64,000 bases of DNA from assembly GCA_035578175.1 (NCBI GenBank), contig JAQMRL010000016.1:4138721-4202720 (forward strand), read 5' to 3'. Under the pieces are notes generated by a model. That model worked only from the letters and a program-made list of their open reading frames with translations, ran no database searches and was not told the origin of the DNA. Positions 21,279 to 32,892 of this stretch are shown in pieces. The translations under genes and the position numbers were made by a program. The stretch is from Catonia carolina (Eukaryota > Arthropoda > Insecta > Hemiptera > Achilidae). Position 1 is the stretch's first letter. Every line of letters starts with the position of its first letter.

Positions 21279-21528
21279 CGTCAAGCAGTAGTAACACCGA
21301 AATCCGCATCAGTGTTTTAAACTTAACAAGCGACCAAAAGTAAGGTGATAAATTTCATTTACACTTCAATTTACAAAAAGTATTATTGTTACTTTAAAGA
21401 ACTTGTCATGTTTGTAATTTGTTCTTAAATGACTTAAATTGGAGAGAGTTTAGTTTAAACAAAATCCATTTATACTTTCACTCTTCTGTATATACAAGCA
21501 ACTACCTTAAGATAATCACACACTTGTA

Positions 21529-22641
21529 TTATTTCTTATTCATATGTGTACGCACATGAGTATTTAAATGAGATAACTGTGTAAACTTTTTATTACAGAA
21601 TTTACAAGTGAATGGTTTCTCGCCTGTATGTAAACGCATGTGAGTATTTAAATTAGATGACTGTGTAAACTTTTTATTACAGAATTTACAAGCGAACGGC
21701 TTCTCCCCTGTATGTATTCGTACATGACTAGTTAAATCACTTGAATGGGTAAACTTTTTATTACAGAATTTACAATTGAACAGTTTCTCCCCAGTATGTA
21801 AACGCATGTGAGTATTTAAATTAGTTGAATGTGTAAACTTTTTATTACAGAATTTACAAATGAACGGTTTCTCCCCTGTATGTAAACGCATGTGAGTATT
21901 TAAATTAGTTGACTGTGTAAACGTTTTATTACAGAATTTACAAGTGAACGGCTTCTCCCCTGTATGTATTCGTACATGACTAGTTAAATCACTTGACTGG
22001 GTAAACTTTTTATTACAGAATTTACATTTGAACGGTTTCTCTCCTGTATGCACACGCAAATGTACAGTTAAATTGGATTTACGACTAAAAACCTTTTCAC
22101 AAATACTACAAGTGAAATCTTTACATGTTTTGGGTAATTTAGTTTGGCCAATCACATTGTCAGTTGATTTAGACATCTTGTGGCCACTGCTACTTTCACT
22201 CAATCTAGAAGTACTCCCACAATGTTCCAACTCCAATTTCGATTTTGAATCTCTTTGGCCATTGTTTTCACTTACAGTTGCATTCATTTTTGAAATGATT
22301 TTGTGACATTTACTTACATGTAGCGTTATATTCTCCTTCTGGAGGAATACTCTGCCACAACCATCACAAACGAATATGCCTTCTAGTGTACAGTCATGTG
22401 GTTCGTATGAGAGGTTATTATAAAACGTATTCATGCAAGTCAAACAAGAGTCGTACAGCTGTTTAATTTTACCATACCAAGATTTGGTTCTTTGTTTACG
22501 TAATCTCTTCTTACACTTTGTACAGTACGCAATGAGTTTATTCTTGTTGCGGCAGTCAATGGTAGCCAGTCTACATAATATACACACTTGTGAGGCTGTT
22601 CTGCTTGAAGAGTCCACTCCCACTCCAGTTGCATCAGCCAT
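21529..22641 (-). CDS. C2H2 zinc-finger protein, 370-codon exon
   Basis: Probable sequence-specific DNA-binding protein of the nucleus. Reading from the methionine at 22641 (370 aa): a cysteine-rich N-terminus (C20/C23, C30, C40/C43, C66/C69), a degenerate finger at 90-113 (CDGC...H..KCH), a serine/lysine linker (114-176), then seven canonical C2H2 fingers at about 176-198, 204-226, 232-254, 260-282, 288-310, 316-338 and 344-366. They are joined by TGEKPF-type linkers (one is TGEKLF). The stop follows THMNKK. Start choice: TTTTCAG immediately precedes this ATG, so the exon begins there; the upstream frame looks intronic. An upstream exon, possibly non-coding, is expected. Fingers 2 and 5 share SSDLTSHVRIH and fingers 3, 4 and 6 share NLNTHMRLH, so the array grew by internal duplication. 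Target unknown. Confidence 0.9.
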   Translation of the reverse strand: MADATGVGVDSSSRTASQVCILCRLATIDCRNKNKLIAYCTKCKKRLRKQRTKSWYGKIKQLYDSCLTCMNTFYNNLSYEPHDCTLEGIFVCDGCGRVFLQKENITLHVSKCHKIISKMNATVSENNGQRDSKSKLELEHCGSTSRLSESSSGHKMSKSTDNVIGQTKLPKTCKDFTCSICEKVFSRKSNLTVHLRVHTGEKPFKCKFCNKKFTQSSDLTSHVRIHTGEKPFTCKFCNKTFTQSTNLNTHMRLHTGEKPFICKFCNKKFTHSTNLNTHMRLHTGEKLFNCKFCNKKFTHSSDLTSHVRIHTGEKPFACKFCNKKFTQSSNLNTHMRLHTGEKPFTCKFCNKKFTQLSHLNTHVRTHMNKK

Positions 22642-22682
22642 CTGAAAACAACAACACATTTTATTATATTTTATAACAGAAA

Positions 22683-22722
22683 CATCTGTGGCAATAGAAA
22701 GTTGTGTGATGGTTTCACACTT
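22683..22722 (+). repeat. Rep-A right-end fragment
   Basis: GGCAATAGAAAGTTGTGTG then GGTTTCACAC, the last ~35 bp of Rep-A, lies in the intron or 5' region of the zinc-finger gene. Confidence 0.6.
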
Positions 22723-22799
22723 TTTTTTAAAAATTAATTTAGTCAATGCTAGAAAGTATAACCTTTGTTTTTTCAATTCTTTGGCATCATATCTTGTTA

Positions 22800-23718
22800 C
22801 TTTCTCTGTCCTATATGAACATATAGGAAGGAAAGTATTGTTTTCTTGTCAATTTTTCGAAATACAGTTATCGCTGGTTCTACACGTTTTTTGACCCCTG
22901 AACCCAAAAAACATGTTTTTTAGCGATCGGTCTGTGTGTGTGAGCGTGAACAGAATATCTTAAGAATGGAACATCGTATGATGTTGAAACTTAAGTTACA
23001 TACCACTACCGGGCGCGACCCGAACATTTTTATCAAAATCGGTCGACCGGAAATAGTAGTTTATTCGTGTTATTTTTCACTTTTTTGCGATCGTCTCAAA
23101 AACTGGTCCTATGATTTTTTTAAAATCGCCTGATTTACTAAATTTTTTATGCTCTACGAAATCCGGTAGGCGCCATGTCTCCTGAAATTCTTGGTGAAAC
23201 TGTTTCCACGTAAAAAATTTTTTTTTCAAGATTACGGCTTTAATATGCATTTTAGCGCAAAAATGTTTATATTAAAATAAGTAAAGAATTAAAAATCCTA
23301 CAATTTTTATTTTAAACACTTTTTTATACAACGCTTAGTTTAGCGGTAATCAGCGATTTTCGGTTTTTTTTCTCACAAAAACGTGGGAAAGTCGATTTTT
23401 TTAAAGACTTCGGCCTTGGTATGCATTTTACGACAAAAGTGTATATAATCAAATTTACAGGAAATTAATAGATCTACAACTATTATTTAGAGCATTTTTC
23501 TCAACAGAGCATAGTTTAGCGTGAAAAAGTGATTTTCCGTATGTTTAAGCCAAACTGAGGTTGATTTTTATTTCGCGTCTTTCGCTCATGATTAAAATTA
23601 GGTTATGTTTATTGATGTTAGTTTTTTGTTTATTTACAAATTTTTATTACTAATTTTAGTATTACTGTTAATTATTTGCATTGGCAAGAGAAAGTTGTGT
23701 TGAGTGTTTCACACCAGT
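22800..23718 (+). repeat. Rep-A copy 5, full length
   Basis: Left end CTTTCTCTGTCCTATATG, right end TTGGCAAGAGAAAGTTGTG and GTGTTTCACACCAG. Block order as in copy 4. Directly followed by a 5'-truncated S2 SINE. Confidence 0.85.
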
Positions 23719-23915
23719 TTTACTAGGTATTACTTTTATATGCATTTGATTACTAGACAGTGGTTACCGGTGTACTTTGATGGTTTGGGTTCAATTAACC
23801 ATACCCTCGCAGGAATAATTGGCCTGAGGCAGTGCAAGACTACACCTCCTTTACACGTCATTTCACTTATTTCATTGGGACAGATTGTAATGTACACACA
23901 TTACGAATAAAAATT
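23719..23915 (+). repeat. S2 SINE copy 2, 5'-truncated
   Basis: Starts at TTTACTAGGTATTACTTTTA, so the tRNA-like head is missing, and continues through ACAGTGGTTACCGGTG and GGTTCAATTAACCATAC to an A-rich end. Confidence 0.8.
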
Positions 23916-24044
23916 AAACTTTAGATGAGTAATTTCCGTCATTCTGACGATACATTAGAATAATTGTTTTATTGTTGCCAGTACACAGCCTATACTACAC
24001 ACGCACTAGTAATGTATAATATAATACTGAATAATAACTATACT

Positions 24045-24490
24045 GTTATAATTACCTTTATAATACTGTATAATATACAGTACTAATATAATACTGTATA
24101 ATATAGAGTACTAATATAATACTGTATAATAATTATACTGTTATAATTACTGTTATAATACTGTATAATATACAGTACTAATATAATACTGTATAATAAC
24201 TATACTGTTATAATACTGTATAATATACAGTACTAATATAATACTGTATAATATACAGTACTAATATAATACTGTATAATAACTATACTGTTATAATACT
24301 GTATAATATACAGTACTAATATAATACTGTATAATATACAGTACTAATATAATACTGTATAATAACTATACTGTTATAATACTGTATAATATACAGTACT
24401 AATATAATACTGTATAATATACAGTACTAATATAATACTGTATAATAACTATACTGTTATAATACTGTATAATATACAGTACTAGTGCTT
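24045..24490. repeat. AT-rich tandem array with 83-bp higher-order unit
   Basis: Two related ~28-bp monomers (ending ATATACAGTACTAAT or AACTATACTGTT) are arranged A-A-B. The marker AACTATACTG recurs at 24198, 24281, 24364 and 24447, exactly 83 bp apart. ACTGTATAATATACAGT is nearly self-complementary. The left part is less regular. Confidence 0.95.
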
Positions 24491-25275
24491 GTATAGTATA
24501 GGATGACACAGTACTTTTTACTTAATGATACAGTTCTTTTATTTTCCCTCTGATGCTCTGTCACATACTATAAATATTGGTTTCACAACAAATGTATCAT
24601 TTTGCCTTAAACATAACAAAAAATGACCCACGCTGGTATCAAATGAAATAAGCAATCATGCTATATAGCAACCTATGATTTAATACTCACGTTCTCTCGC
24701 CTATATGAATATATTAGATGGAAAGTATCGTTTCTTTGTTGATTTTTTGAAAACGACTTTTCACCAGATATATATGTTTTCAGAGTCGCTGAACCCAAAA
24801 CGAATGTTTTTACCGATGGCTCTTAGTGTGTGTGAAAAAAATATTTCAAGAAAAGAACATTGTACAAAGCTGAAACTTGAAACGCAAGTTAGGTACTACC
24901 AGAGGACCCGACAGGAACATTTTCATCAAAATTAGTCAACCGGAAGTAGTAGTTAATTTGTGTCATTTTTCCATTTTTTTGTGATTTTCACAAATTAGCT
25001 GTTACGATTTTTTTTGAAAATCGAATCATTACGTACATTTTTTACGATCTATGTGATAATGTAGGCACATGTTGCTGAAATTCTTGGCCAGGCTGTGCTC
25101 TCGTAGAAAAAAATGGTTTTAAAGATTGAGGCTTTAATATGCATTTAAAGCAAAAGTGTATACAATCAAAATTGTAGCACATTTATAAACCTACAACAGT
25201 TGTTTTAAATTTTAAATAAAAGTCACTTTTATTTAAAATTTACTACTAATTATTGTATTTTGTAAATGCTTAGTT

Positions 25276-25414
25276 TGGTCTTTGGTTCGAATCCCACTCG
25301 GGCATGGCATTTTTTCATACGTTACAAAAAATTCATTTCATCCTTCACCGTCTGCATTAGCAACAATTTGCAAAACAGTCGGACATTAAACAAAAAAAAA
25401 AAAAAAAAAAAAAA
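25276..25414 (+). repeat. S1 SINE, 5'-truncated, 12-bp TSD
   Basis: Starts inside the head (TTTGGTTCGAATCCCAC) and ends in a ~25-bp A-tract. AAATGCTTAGTT flanks it at 25264-25275 and 25415-25426. The 5' truncation with a perfect TSD fits target-primed reverse transcription. Confidence 0.92.
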
Positions 25415-25694
25415 AAATGCTTAGTTCAGTGGTAATTAGTGATTTTCTGCTGCTGTTTTTTTTTTTGCAAGAAACTGAGTGAAAAAAATGGGGCTGTTCA
25501 AGTTTCTGGCAGTAGGCTTCAGAACGTAAGTGTAAATAATAAACGTTGTAACACTTTTAAAAACCTACAACTTTTATTTTAACAATTTTGTGAACACTAC
25601 TTAGTTCAGTGCCAATTAGTGATTTTCAGTAATTTTTCATCAAAATTAGAAAATAAATGACTGTTTAAAGATTGCGCCATTACTATGCACTTTA

Positions 25695-25697
<3 letters not shown>

Positions 25698-25728
<31 letters not shown>

Positions 25729-25889
25729 GTTTAACGTCCGACTGTTCTGCAAATTGCTGCTAATGCAGACGGTGAAGGATGAAATGAATTTTTGTAACGT
25801 ATGAAAAAATGCCATGCCCGAGTGGGATTCGAACCCAAGACCGCGTGATGAGAGGCGAGCACGTTACCAACATCGCCAACGCGGCTGGC
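25698..25889 (-). repeat. S1 SINE, full length, 11-bp TSD
   Basis: Complete minus-strand SINE from head (GCCAGCCGCGTTGGCG) to tail and A-tract (T-tract 25698-25727). TSD GCACTTTACAA at 25687-25697 and 25890-25900. Confidence 0.93.
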
Positions 25890-26189
25890 GCACTTTACAA
25901 CAAAAATTTTACATATAATACCATTTTATAAAATTTTTTAAATCTACAACTTTAATTTCAAGCATTTTCTGCTACAGAACCTATTTTAGCGTCAATTAGT
26001 GATTTTCCATATTTTTAAGTTCTACAGCTGGGTTGACTTTCATTTTGCATTATTCACTCACGATTACAATTAGGTTATGTTTTTCATTTTACATTGTTCA
26101 CTCATGAATAAACATAGCATACATTATTCATTATGTACATTGGCAAGAGAGAGTAGTGTGAGTGTTTCACACCAGATTTTTTTTAGTTT

Positions 26190-26335
26190 TTTTAATTCAC
26201 ATCAACATCTTGGTTATTAGTGACTACATTGCGTTTGAACTTGTAATAATTCTTCACACCATGGCCAGGAATCGAACCGGGTACCTCAGCTTTGCAGCGG
26301 AGCGTGCTAACCACTGGGCCACCTCCAAGGACAAT
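26190..26335 (-). repeat. S5 SINE-like, tRNA-derived
   Basis: Minus strand: GGTGGCCCAGTGGTTAGCAC (box A), CCCGGTTCGATTCCTGG (box B), a short body and an A-tract (T-rich at 26179-26200). Inserted next to the Rep-A right end. Confidence 0.75.
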
Positions 26336-27270
26336 GTGTATGGATCGTATTAGATATAGTAACATAATATCTTCAAAATACTCTAAATTTCTGATAAAAT
26401 CTAACGTAGTGGAGCTCCCATTGAAATTTGCCCATCTTTTTGTTTGTATATTTCACTGTTACATTCAAAATAATTTGGTGTAGTACAAACCCTTTGTAGG
26501 TGATCAACACCTGACTTTATTGCATTACACGAATAATTACGAGTATATTCACTCAAGTTAAGCTTACGATGGTTTTTTTTCTTTAATTAACTATACATAG
26601 ACTATATTAATAAAAATTGACTTGCAGCAAAATTTACTAGCAATAGGATTATAATTTTTTATGAGATAGTGGAACAAAATCATCGTATGAAATGCGTTAT
26701 ACCACAATCTTTTATTCCGTGTGATTAGAAACGAATAGATAATTACTTCCTTTTAAAATTATGTCAAAGCATTGATTGTGTGTTAAATAAACAAGTATAA
26801 GAGGCCTACTGTCAATCAGAAATAGGTTGGTGAACAGGTCGTTGAAAATGCATACGTCTTAGGTAAGCTAGGCTAGGCGCCCGGCACAAATTGGTAACGT
26901 GTAGCGAGATTAACCCCCCTCCAAAAAAACAATTTAAAAACTGAATTCCAAACGACTCAGCTGTCACTGAATCAAATGAATAATTGATTTATGTTATTCA
27001 ATCTACTGCGAATCCAACAGTCTCGGTCGTGAATTCAGAAAGTTACCAGTTGGCGCGAGAGGAATGGGTCGCAAAAAGTAATGAAAAAAAAAGCTATGGT
27101 CCTGAGATTCAATGTGCACAATGGAAACACTCTAATCTACACTCTGATGAACTTTCACTAAAATTGGATGATTATGTACGGATTTATAGGTCAAGAAGTT
27201 TGCAAATCGTAAAAGTCTTCAAAAACGGGTATTTGTTTTTTGTTCTAATGTTAATATCACTTGTAAAAAA
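26336..27270. other. Unassigned region with an unrecognised 112-codon frame
   Basis: An open plus-strand frame at 26984-27322 includes SYQLAREEWVAKSNEKK and LKLDDYVRIYRSRS, which look protein-like, but I recognise no family. Its last ~17 codons lie in Rep-A. Probably not a gene; possibly an old insertion. The rest shows nothing. Confidence 0.25.
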
Positions 27271-28192
27271 TATCTGGTATGAAACACTCACACAACTTTA
27301 CCTTGCCAATACAAAAAATTAACAAAATAACCAAACATTAGTAATAAAACATTAGAAATAAACAAAAAACTAACCTCAATAAACATAACCTAATTTTAAT
27401 CATGAGTGCAAGACGCAAAATGTAAATCAACCTTAGTTTGAGTTAAAAATACGGAAAATCACTCTTTCACGCTAAAGTAGGCTCTGTAGAGAAAAATGTT
27501 TTAATTAAAAGGTGTAGATCATTTATTTTCCTATAAATTTGGATTTATACACTTTTGTCGTAAAATGCATTCTAAGGCCGAAATCTTAAAATAAATCGAT
27601 TTTTTACACGTTTTCATGAGAAAAAAAAGAAAATCGCTAATTACCGCTATACTAAGTGTTTTACAAAAAAATGTTTGAAATAAAAGTTGTAGGACTTTAA
27701 ATTTGCTACAACTTTTATTACATCCATTGTGGCGATAACATGCATAACTAAGTCGTAATCTTAAAAAAACAATTTTTTTACGTAAAAACAGCCTCACCAA
27801 GAATTTCAGCAAACATGGCGCCTACCCTATCTTAAAAAGCAAAAAAATTTAGGAAACCAGGCGATTTTTAAAAAAATTGTAGGACTGGTTTTTGAGAATA
27901 TCACAAAAAAATGAAAAATTACACGAATAAACTACTACTTTCGGTTGACCAGTTTTGAATGAAATGTTCTTGTCGGGTCCAGTAGTGGTATGTAACTTAA
28001 GTTTCAAGTTTCAAGTTCGTACGATCTTCTGTTCTTAAAATATTCTGTATACACACACACCAATCGCTGTTTTTAAAAACATGTTTTTTTGGGTTCAGGG
28101 GGTCTGAAAACGTGTAGATCGGGGAAAGTCGATTTCGAAAGATCAACATAAAAACAACGCTTTCCTTCCTATATTTTCATATAGGCAAGACA
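27271..28192 (-). repeat. Rep-A copy 7, near full length
   Basis: Right end GTATGAAACACTCAC and CTTGCCAATAC, left end TTTTCATATAGGCAAGAC. Block order intact; the (AC)n is short. Confidence 0.85.
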
Positions 28193-28499
28193 ATAAAATA
28201 AATACCAAAATTTCAAATTTTCACCGTTCCGCGCAATTAAACCAGCAATAATTTGACATATAGTGCGTTACAATCGATGCCATATTCTTTTAACAATTGA
28301 GCTTCAAACTCAGATTGCTATTATGTTTGACACGGACATTACACACTCTTACCAATGTAACAGACACACACTATTCTGCTTCAAACAGGTGGCAACACTG
28401 CAACAATCCATCATCTGGTTACAACATGAACCTTCTTAATCGAATGCCCATAATATATACTATTAATTCTGTTCACATAAATTAGTATCAAAATTTTCC

Positions 28500-29150
28500 T
28501 CTTTAGAAAAATATCTAAACACAAATAATTATGATGAACTTCCAGAATTTAAATTTAATGAAATAAAAGAAACTTACCTTTAATGAAAATTCACGTAATT
28601 GACTAGTTTTCTTGGATACTGAATTGTCAATGAGACTTCCTTTTCCAATGATATTTAAGATTCAGTCCCAGCACAGGATGGTATCTCAAGTAATTTATGT
28701 TGTGGTGTATTTCAAGGTTGCCTGCACACAAGAAAAGAATAACATTAGGTCCAACTGAAATACAATGTACATTCACCATACATGCATGTACCAATGTGGA
28801 CATATTTTTATATCAATGGTTACTTCTAGCCAATCATTTTCACCTGTAATCAGCAATAGCACAAGACAATGCTACAGAAAATGCCTAATAGATTTCTTTA
28901 CATAAACTATTTAACTGCTTGAAGATATACTAGCTTCTTTCTTTACAAAGTGCCATATTTATTTTCAACAAATTGCAAAGTTAAGTCACGGGCATCTTTC
29001 CAAATATTACTTGGGAAGAGAAGATGTTGCTTGTCAAACAATGGGTGATTATTTTATGTGTTTGAACTTTTTGAAAACCAATTTTAAGAACCTTTTATTT
29101 TCATTGTTATGTTGTTAACTAATTTTAATTTTTGTTGTTAAACCTTTCAA
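28500..29150. repeat. Rep-B copy 3
   Basis: Nearly identical to 9550-10030: TGAGACTTCCTTTTCCAATG, ATACATGCATGTACCAATG, uninterrupted CACCTGTAATCAGC. Minus strand AAAG|GTAAGTTTC at 28568-28580 matches a splice-donor consensus. Confidence 0.8.
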
Positions 29151-29309
29151 GTTGATGGTTATGATTAACCTTCAAAGTTAGCGATTGGTCTGTGTGTGTG
29201 TGTGTGTGAGAGAACGGAAAATCGTACGAACTTGAAACTTAAGTTACATGCCATTACCGGACTCGACACATACATTTTCATCAAAATCGGTCAACCGGAA
29301 GCATCAACT
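29150..29309 (+). repeat. Rep-A copy 8, short fragment
   Basis: AAAGTTAGCGATTGGTCTG, (GT)n, CATTACCGGACTCGACAC, CGGTCAACCGGAAGCA, then abrupt fusion to the C-terminal coding part of LINE-alpha copy iii. Confidence 0.8.
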
Positions 29310-30880
29310 AGGCTCCTTAAATAGTGGCCTGCATGAGGTTAGCTGGTTAGCTCCCACCATACACCTAATAGCTTTTTATGAATTTTAAAAACCCGATTCA
29401 TAATTCCCATAGAAGAATTACTCCATACTAAAATACCATAACGGATATGAGACAGAATGAGGCCATGATAAGCTGCCATTAGTAATTTTTTATCATTTAA
29501 TCTGGCAATTTGTTTTACTGCAAATACCCCAGACGATGTTTTACTACAAAATTGATTGGTATAGAAGTCCCAAGACAAAGATCTATCTAGAGATACGCCC
29601 AGGAACTTCACTGTTTCCACATGCTCTAAACTATTATTATGAATAAATACAACAACTTCTCTACTTTCTTTAACGTTATGTTTATTTTTAAACTGCAAGT
29701 ACTGACACTTTTTCCTATTAACTGTTAATAACATTTGATTCAAGAACTGTACATCAGACTCTATGTTAACATGTGTATTTACTTCAAGAGCATCTACCAG
29801 TAAACTGTTACTGATTACTGAAGTATCATCAGCAAATAACAAAGCTCTGCCATTAGGTAGGTATGACTTCTGGTAACCTATTAATGTACAATAGAAACAG
29901 AATTGGACCAAAAACTGACCCTTGTGGAACGCCTGCTTTGACTTCAAGCTTTCCAGATACAACCTTAGTAAGTTTCCCTCTAACAACCCTAGTTAACTCC
30001 ACACACTGTAATCTATTAATAAGGTAAGATTGAAACCATTTCAACTCTACATCCCTAATGCCTAATGACTCTAGTGTTTTCAATAAAATTTCATGATCAA
30101 CACAATCGAAAGCTTTACTGAGATCCAGAAACACTGCCAATGCTTTCTACCCGGCGTCCAATATATCAACTACTTGCTCCACAAGTGAAACAATTGCAGT
30201 TTTAGTTGATCTACCTTTTTGGAAACCATGCTGATCCTCTGAGATGATTAGGTTTTCAGTCAAGAAACTGATTAACCTAATATATACTACCTTTTCAAAA
30301 ATTTTACTGATTGTGTTTAAAATACTTATAGGCCTATAATTTTCAACTAATTGGCTATCTCCATTCTTAAATATAGGCAATATTTTAGCCTCCTTCAGTT
30401 TGTTTGGAAATACACCTGCTTCGAGTGAGAAGTTAATCAAATGAAGGAGAGGAGTAATTAAAAGTTGTTTACATTCTTTAACAATTATACTAGAAATCCC
30501 ACCTAACCCACATGTTTTCTTACTTTTCAAACTATCAATAACTGATTCTAATTCCTCCCTTGAAACTAGGCTAAATAAGAATTGATTTACTAACTTGTTA
30601 ACTTTTGGATCATAACATCCCACTGTTTCCCTAATCTGTTGTTTAAGTTTTAAAGCTACTTCCTGGTAATATTTTTTTAAATAATTACAAATTTCTACAC
30701 CATTCTCTATAAGTTCATTGTTTTTGTTAACAATATTAGGTATGTCAGTAAAACTTTTGTTGCTAACTACACCTCGATTCTTATTTATTATTTCCCATAT
30801 TGCTGAGTTTAGATTTGGTGATTTATGAAGAACTTCAGCAGATTTTTTACATAAATAAGTTGGTTTTCCCTTGACCAATT
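29310..30880 (-). pseudogene. LINE-alpha copy iii: reverse transcriptase, damaged
   Basis: Jockey-group non-LTR retrotransposon (not a host gene) that copies its own RNA into target DNA. From 30878 downward: pre-RT linker (NLNSAIWEIINKNRG), fingers (NYRPISILNTISKIFEKV), QHGFQKGRSTKTA, palm motif A (AVFLDLSKAFDCVDHE), motif B (AGVPQGS), catalytic motif C (LLFADDTSVIS), then the VKFLGVSLDRSLSWDF region. Damage: an in-frame TAG after VVDILDAG (30144-30146), also present in copy iv; a 4-bp AGGT duplication near 29860 that shifts frame before FADD; loss of the last ~100 codons and 3' UTR. No endonuclease domain. Confidence 0.9.
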
Positions 30881-31400
30881 ATTAGAACTTTGGATACTAT
30901 AATGATGTTTTCATGAAGCTTGTAAAGTAGTAAAAAACCATCTGACCTCGTTAAAGAAAAATGTACGTCAGAGCCAAATTACACACTAATCGAATCGTTT
31001 TCACAACTGATCACTAAAATGTCTCTAATTAAATCTCCAGTGCCCACTTGATTAGAATAAATATACATTCTCTATCAAACTTTTCATTTAACCGTGTTCA
31101 CAATAAGTTCGCTTCTCACACATAACCTGAAAAGATTTTAATACACTTCATCTAATGTATAAAACAAAAACATAAATTACCAATCAGTTAGTTTGGTCGA
31201 CTGCAGATTCTTGAATCCACGATCCAATATTCTGTAATAACCTATTACTTTTTAGTAGTACTAATTTTTTTCTCCTAGTTTATTTACTAACACACTACAC
31301 ACAATCAACTTCTGTTCCCACCATGACATGAAAGGCGTCAAGTTTGTAAATGGAAAACTGTCGCTAGATAGCGCAACTGTATGTGGAGATACGTTTGGAA
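30845..31400 (-). repeat. LINE-alpha 5' unit
   Basis: ATAAGTTGGTTTT, then GTTTGGTCGACTGCAG and CGCTAGATAGCGCAAC, as at 3320-3850 and 10310-11340. It directly precedes the copy iii frame on the minus strand. Confidence 0.65.
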
Positions 31401-31830
31401 ATACTTTATTTGCATTTATTTATACTTTATTAATTTATAATACTTTATTTGCATAGAACAAAATATTTGACACCAGTCAGTGGAAATAAGTACAAATAAC
31501 TTCACCCAATGATACATCCTCAAAAATCTCACGTTATTCGGTTTTTATTAAAGCATGATTTTAAGTATCTTACAAGTGAACTTCACAATACCAATAATTT
31601 TCATAACATTAAGCCTAGTTTGCACGGGTCCACTATTAAAGTAGAATAGATAGTATTTTAGTAGCCTACTTGATTTGTTTCGTCGTTTTATAGTAGAGTA
31701 CAGTTAAATTTCTTTTTGACACATTTTATTGAAAATTTAGTATCTGTTATTACAATAATATAACAATTTTTAAATATGACACTAAAGGTTCCAAAACTTG
31801 AATTACTTGTTGGAGCTTGCAGTCATCAAT
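31401..31830. other. Compound-repeat edge and spacer
   Basis: TGGAAATAAGTACAAATAAC at 31481 corresponds to the outer flank at 3930 and 11430. The rest is unassigned. Confidence 0.35.
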
Positions 31831-31836
31831 ACAGTC

Positions 31837-32695
31837 CTACAATTGGCCAAGAAGAGCTCTTGGCCAGAGGCGTTTTAAACGTTTGTGCTGAGTACCTTGT
31901 ATCGCCCTAGTGTACATGTTTTGAATGAGAGGGTTGTCGTATAATTCAAATTTGTCATTGATCGTCTTGTATAGTTTTTTCGCGACATAATTTACGAATG
32001 GGATTTGTAAGTCTTTGTGCAACATTAATTTGTGATGTAAAAAGGGCATTGCGTTATCGCTCATAGAATCTTGTTTTGAATCGCTTGAGTACGTTTCGTG
32101 TGTGAAGGTTTACCAGATCCTTAAAGTTGAACTCCATACGTCCAGATTGGTCTTAAGACTGTCTTGCAGATTGTTAATTTATGTGACATGATTAATTTAG
32201 AACGTCTATCGAGTAAGCGTTTCAGTTGATAGAAGGGTGTTTTGAATTTTGTGGCGTATCTTTGTAACATGTACGTTCCATATAAGTTTTCTGTCTTAAG
32301 TGTAAGCCTAGATAGTGTGTTTGAGTAGTGTGAGACAGCGAAATATTATTAATGTAGACGGTTGGGCAGTTTTGTCGTCTTAAGAGTAAACTTCATTTGT
32401 TTTCATTAATTTTTATTTTCCATAATTTAAGCCATGGCTCTATCATGTGTAAATGGATTTGTGTCTGTCGAGATAAAATTTCAGGATCGGCATCTACCGC
32501 AATAACTGCCATATCGGCAGAAAACATGGCCATAGTTGTATGGATGTAAGTTGGTATGTCACTGGTGCTTACAGAAAACAACCCTGGAGCAAGTATGCTT
32601 CCTTGAGATACCCCTTTCGTGACAGCGTTGTCATATTTCAGTAGCGCTCCGCTCTTGCAATAAAGAATGTGCTGCACTTTCTTAAATTGCAAACA
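31837..32695 (-). pseudogene. Jockey-clade reverse-transcriptase pseudogene
   Basis: Minus-strand remnant unrelated to LINE-alpha at close range. Positions 32692-32393 encode GVSQGSILAPGLFSV (motif B, normally GVPQGS), SDIPTYIHTTMAMFSADMAV (motif C; the FADD core is degraded to FSADM) and LKLWKIKINENK. After frameshifts, 32064-31837 encodes the C-terminal tail (LQIPFVNYVAKKLYK, NPLIQNMYTRA, LKRLWPRALL) typical of jockey elements of insects. The 5' two-thirds, with endonuclease and gag, are missing. Dead by loss of the catalytic aspartates. Confidence 0.8.
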
Positions 32696-32892
32696 AGTTT
32701 GTAGTGTATTTTTGGAAACATTTTCACTTTAAAATTCATCTCAGGACGAGAGAAAGCAAAGCAAAGAGAGAGCGAGTGGAGGCACGCAAATGATGCGTAC
32801 AACGCCAGTGCTGGTGGTAACACACTGCACATAGCGGCGACACTGGAGGCTGAAGCCCCGAGCGCTCCCACCAAACCGTCGTTCCAGCTCTA
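32696..32892. other. Unassigned spacer
   Basis: Relatively GC-rich stretch (32740-32890) without a recognisable product. Confidence 0.3.

Larger units (their letters stand above)
24691..26180 (+). repeat. Rep-A copy 6, diverged, interrupted by two SINEs
   Basis: Left end GTTCTCTCGCCTATATG, right end TTGGCAAGAGAGAGTAGTG and GTGTTTCACACCAG. It is more diverged than the other copies. S1 SINEs are inserted at 25276-25414 and 25698-25889, each with its own TSD, so this copy predates both. Confidence 0.8.

Noticed and set aside
24045..24490. CRISPR-like regular repeat
   Set aside because: No unique spacers, the context is eukaryotic, and the period reflects nested monomers.
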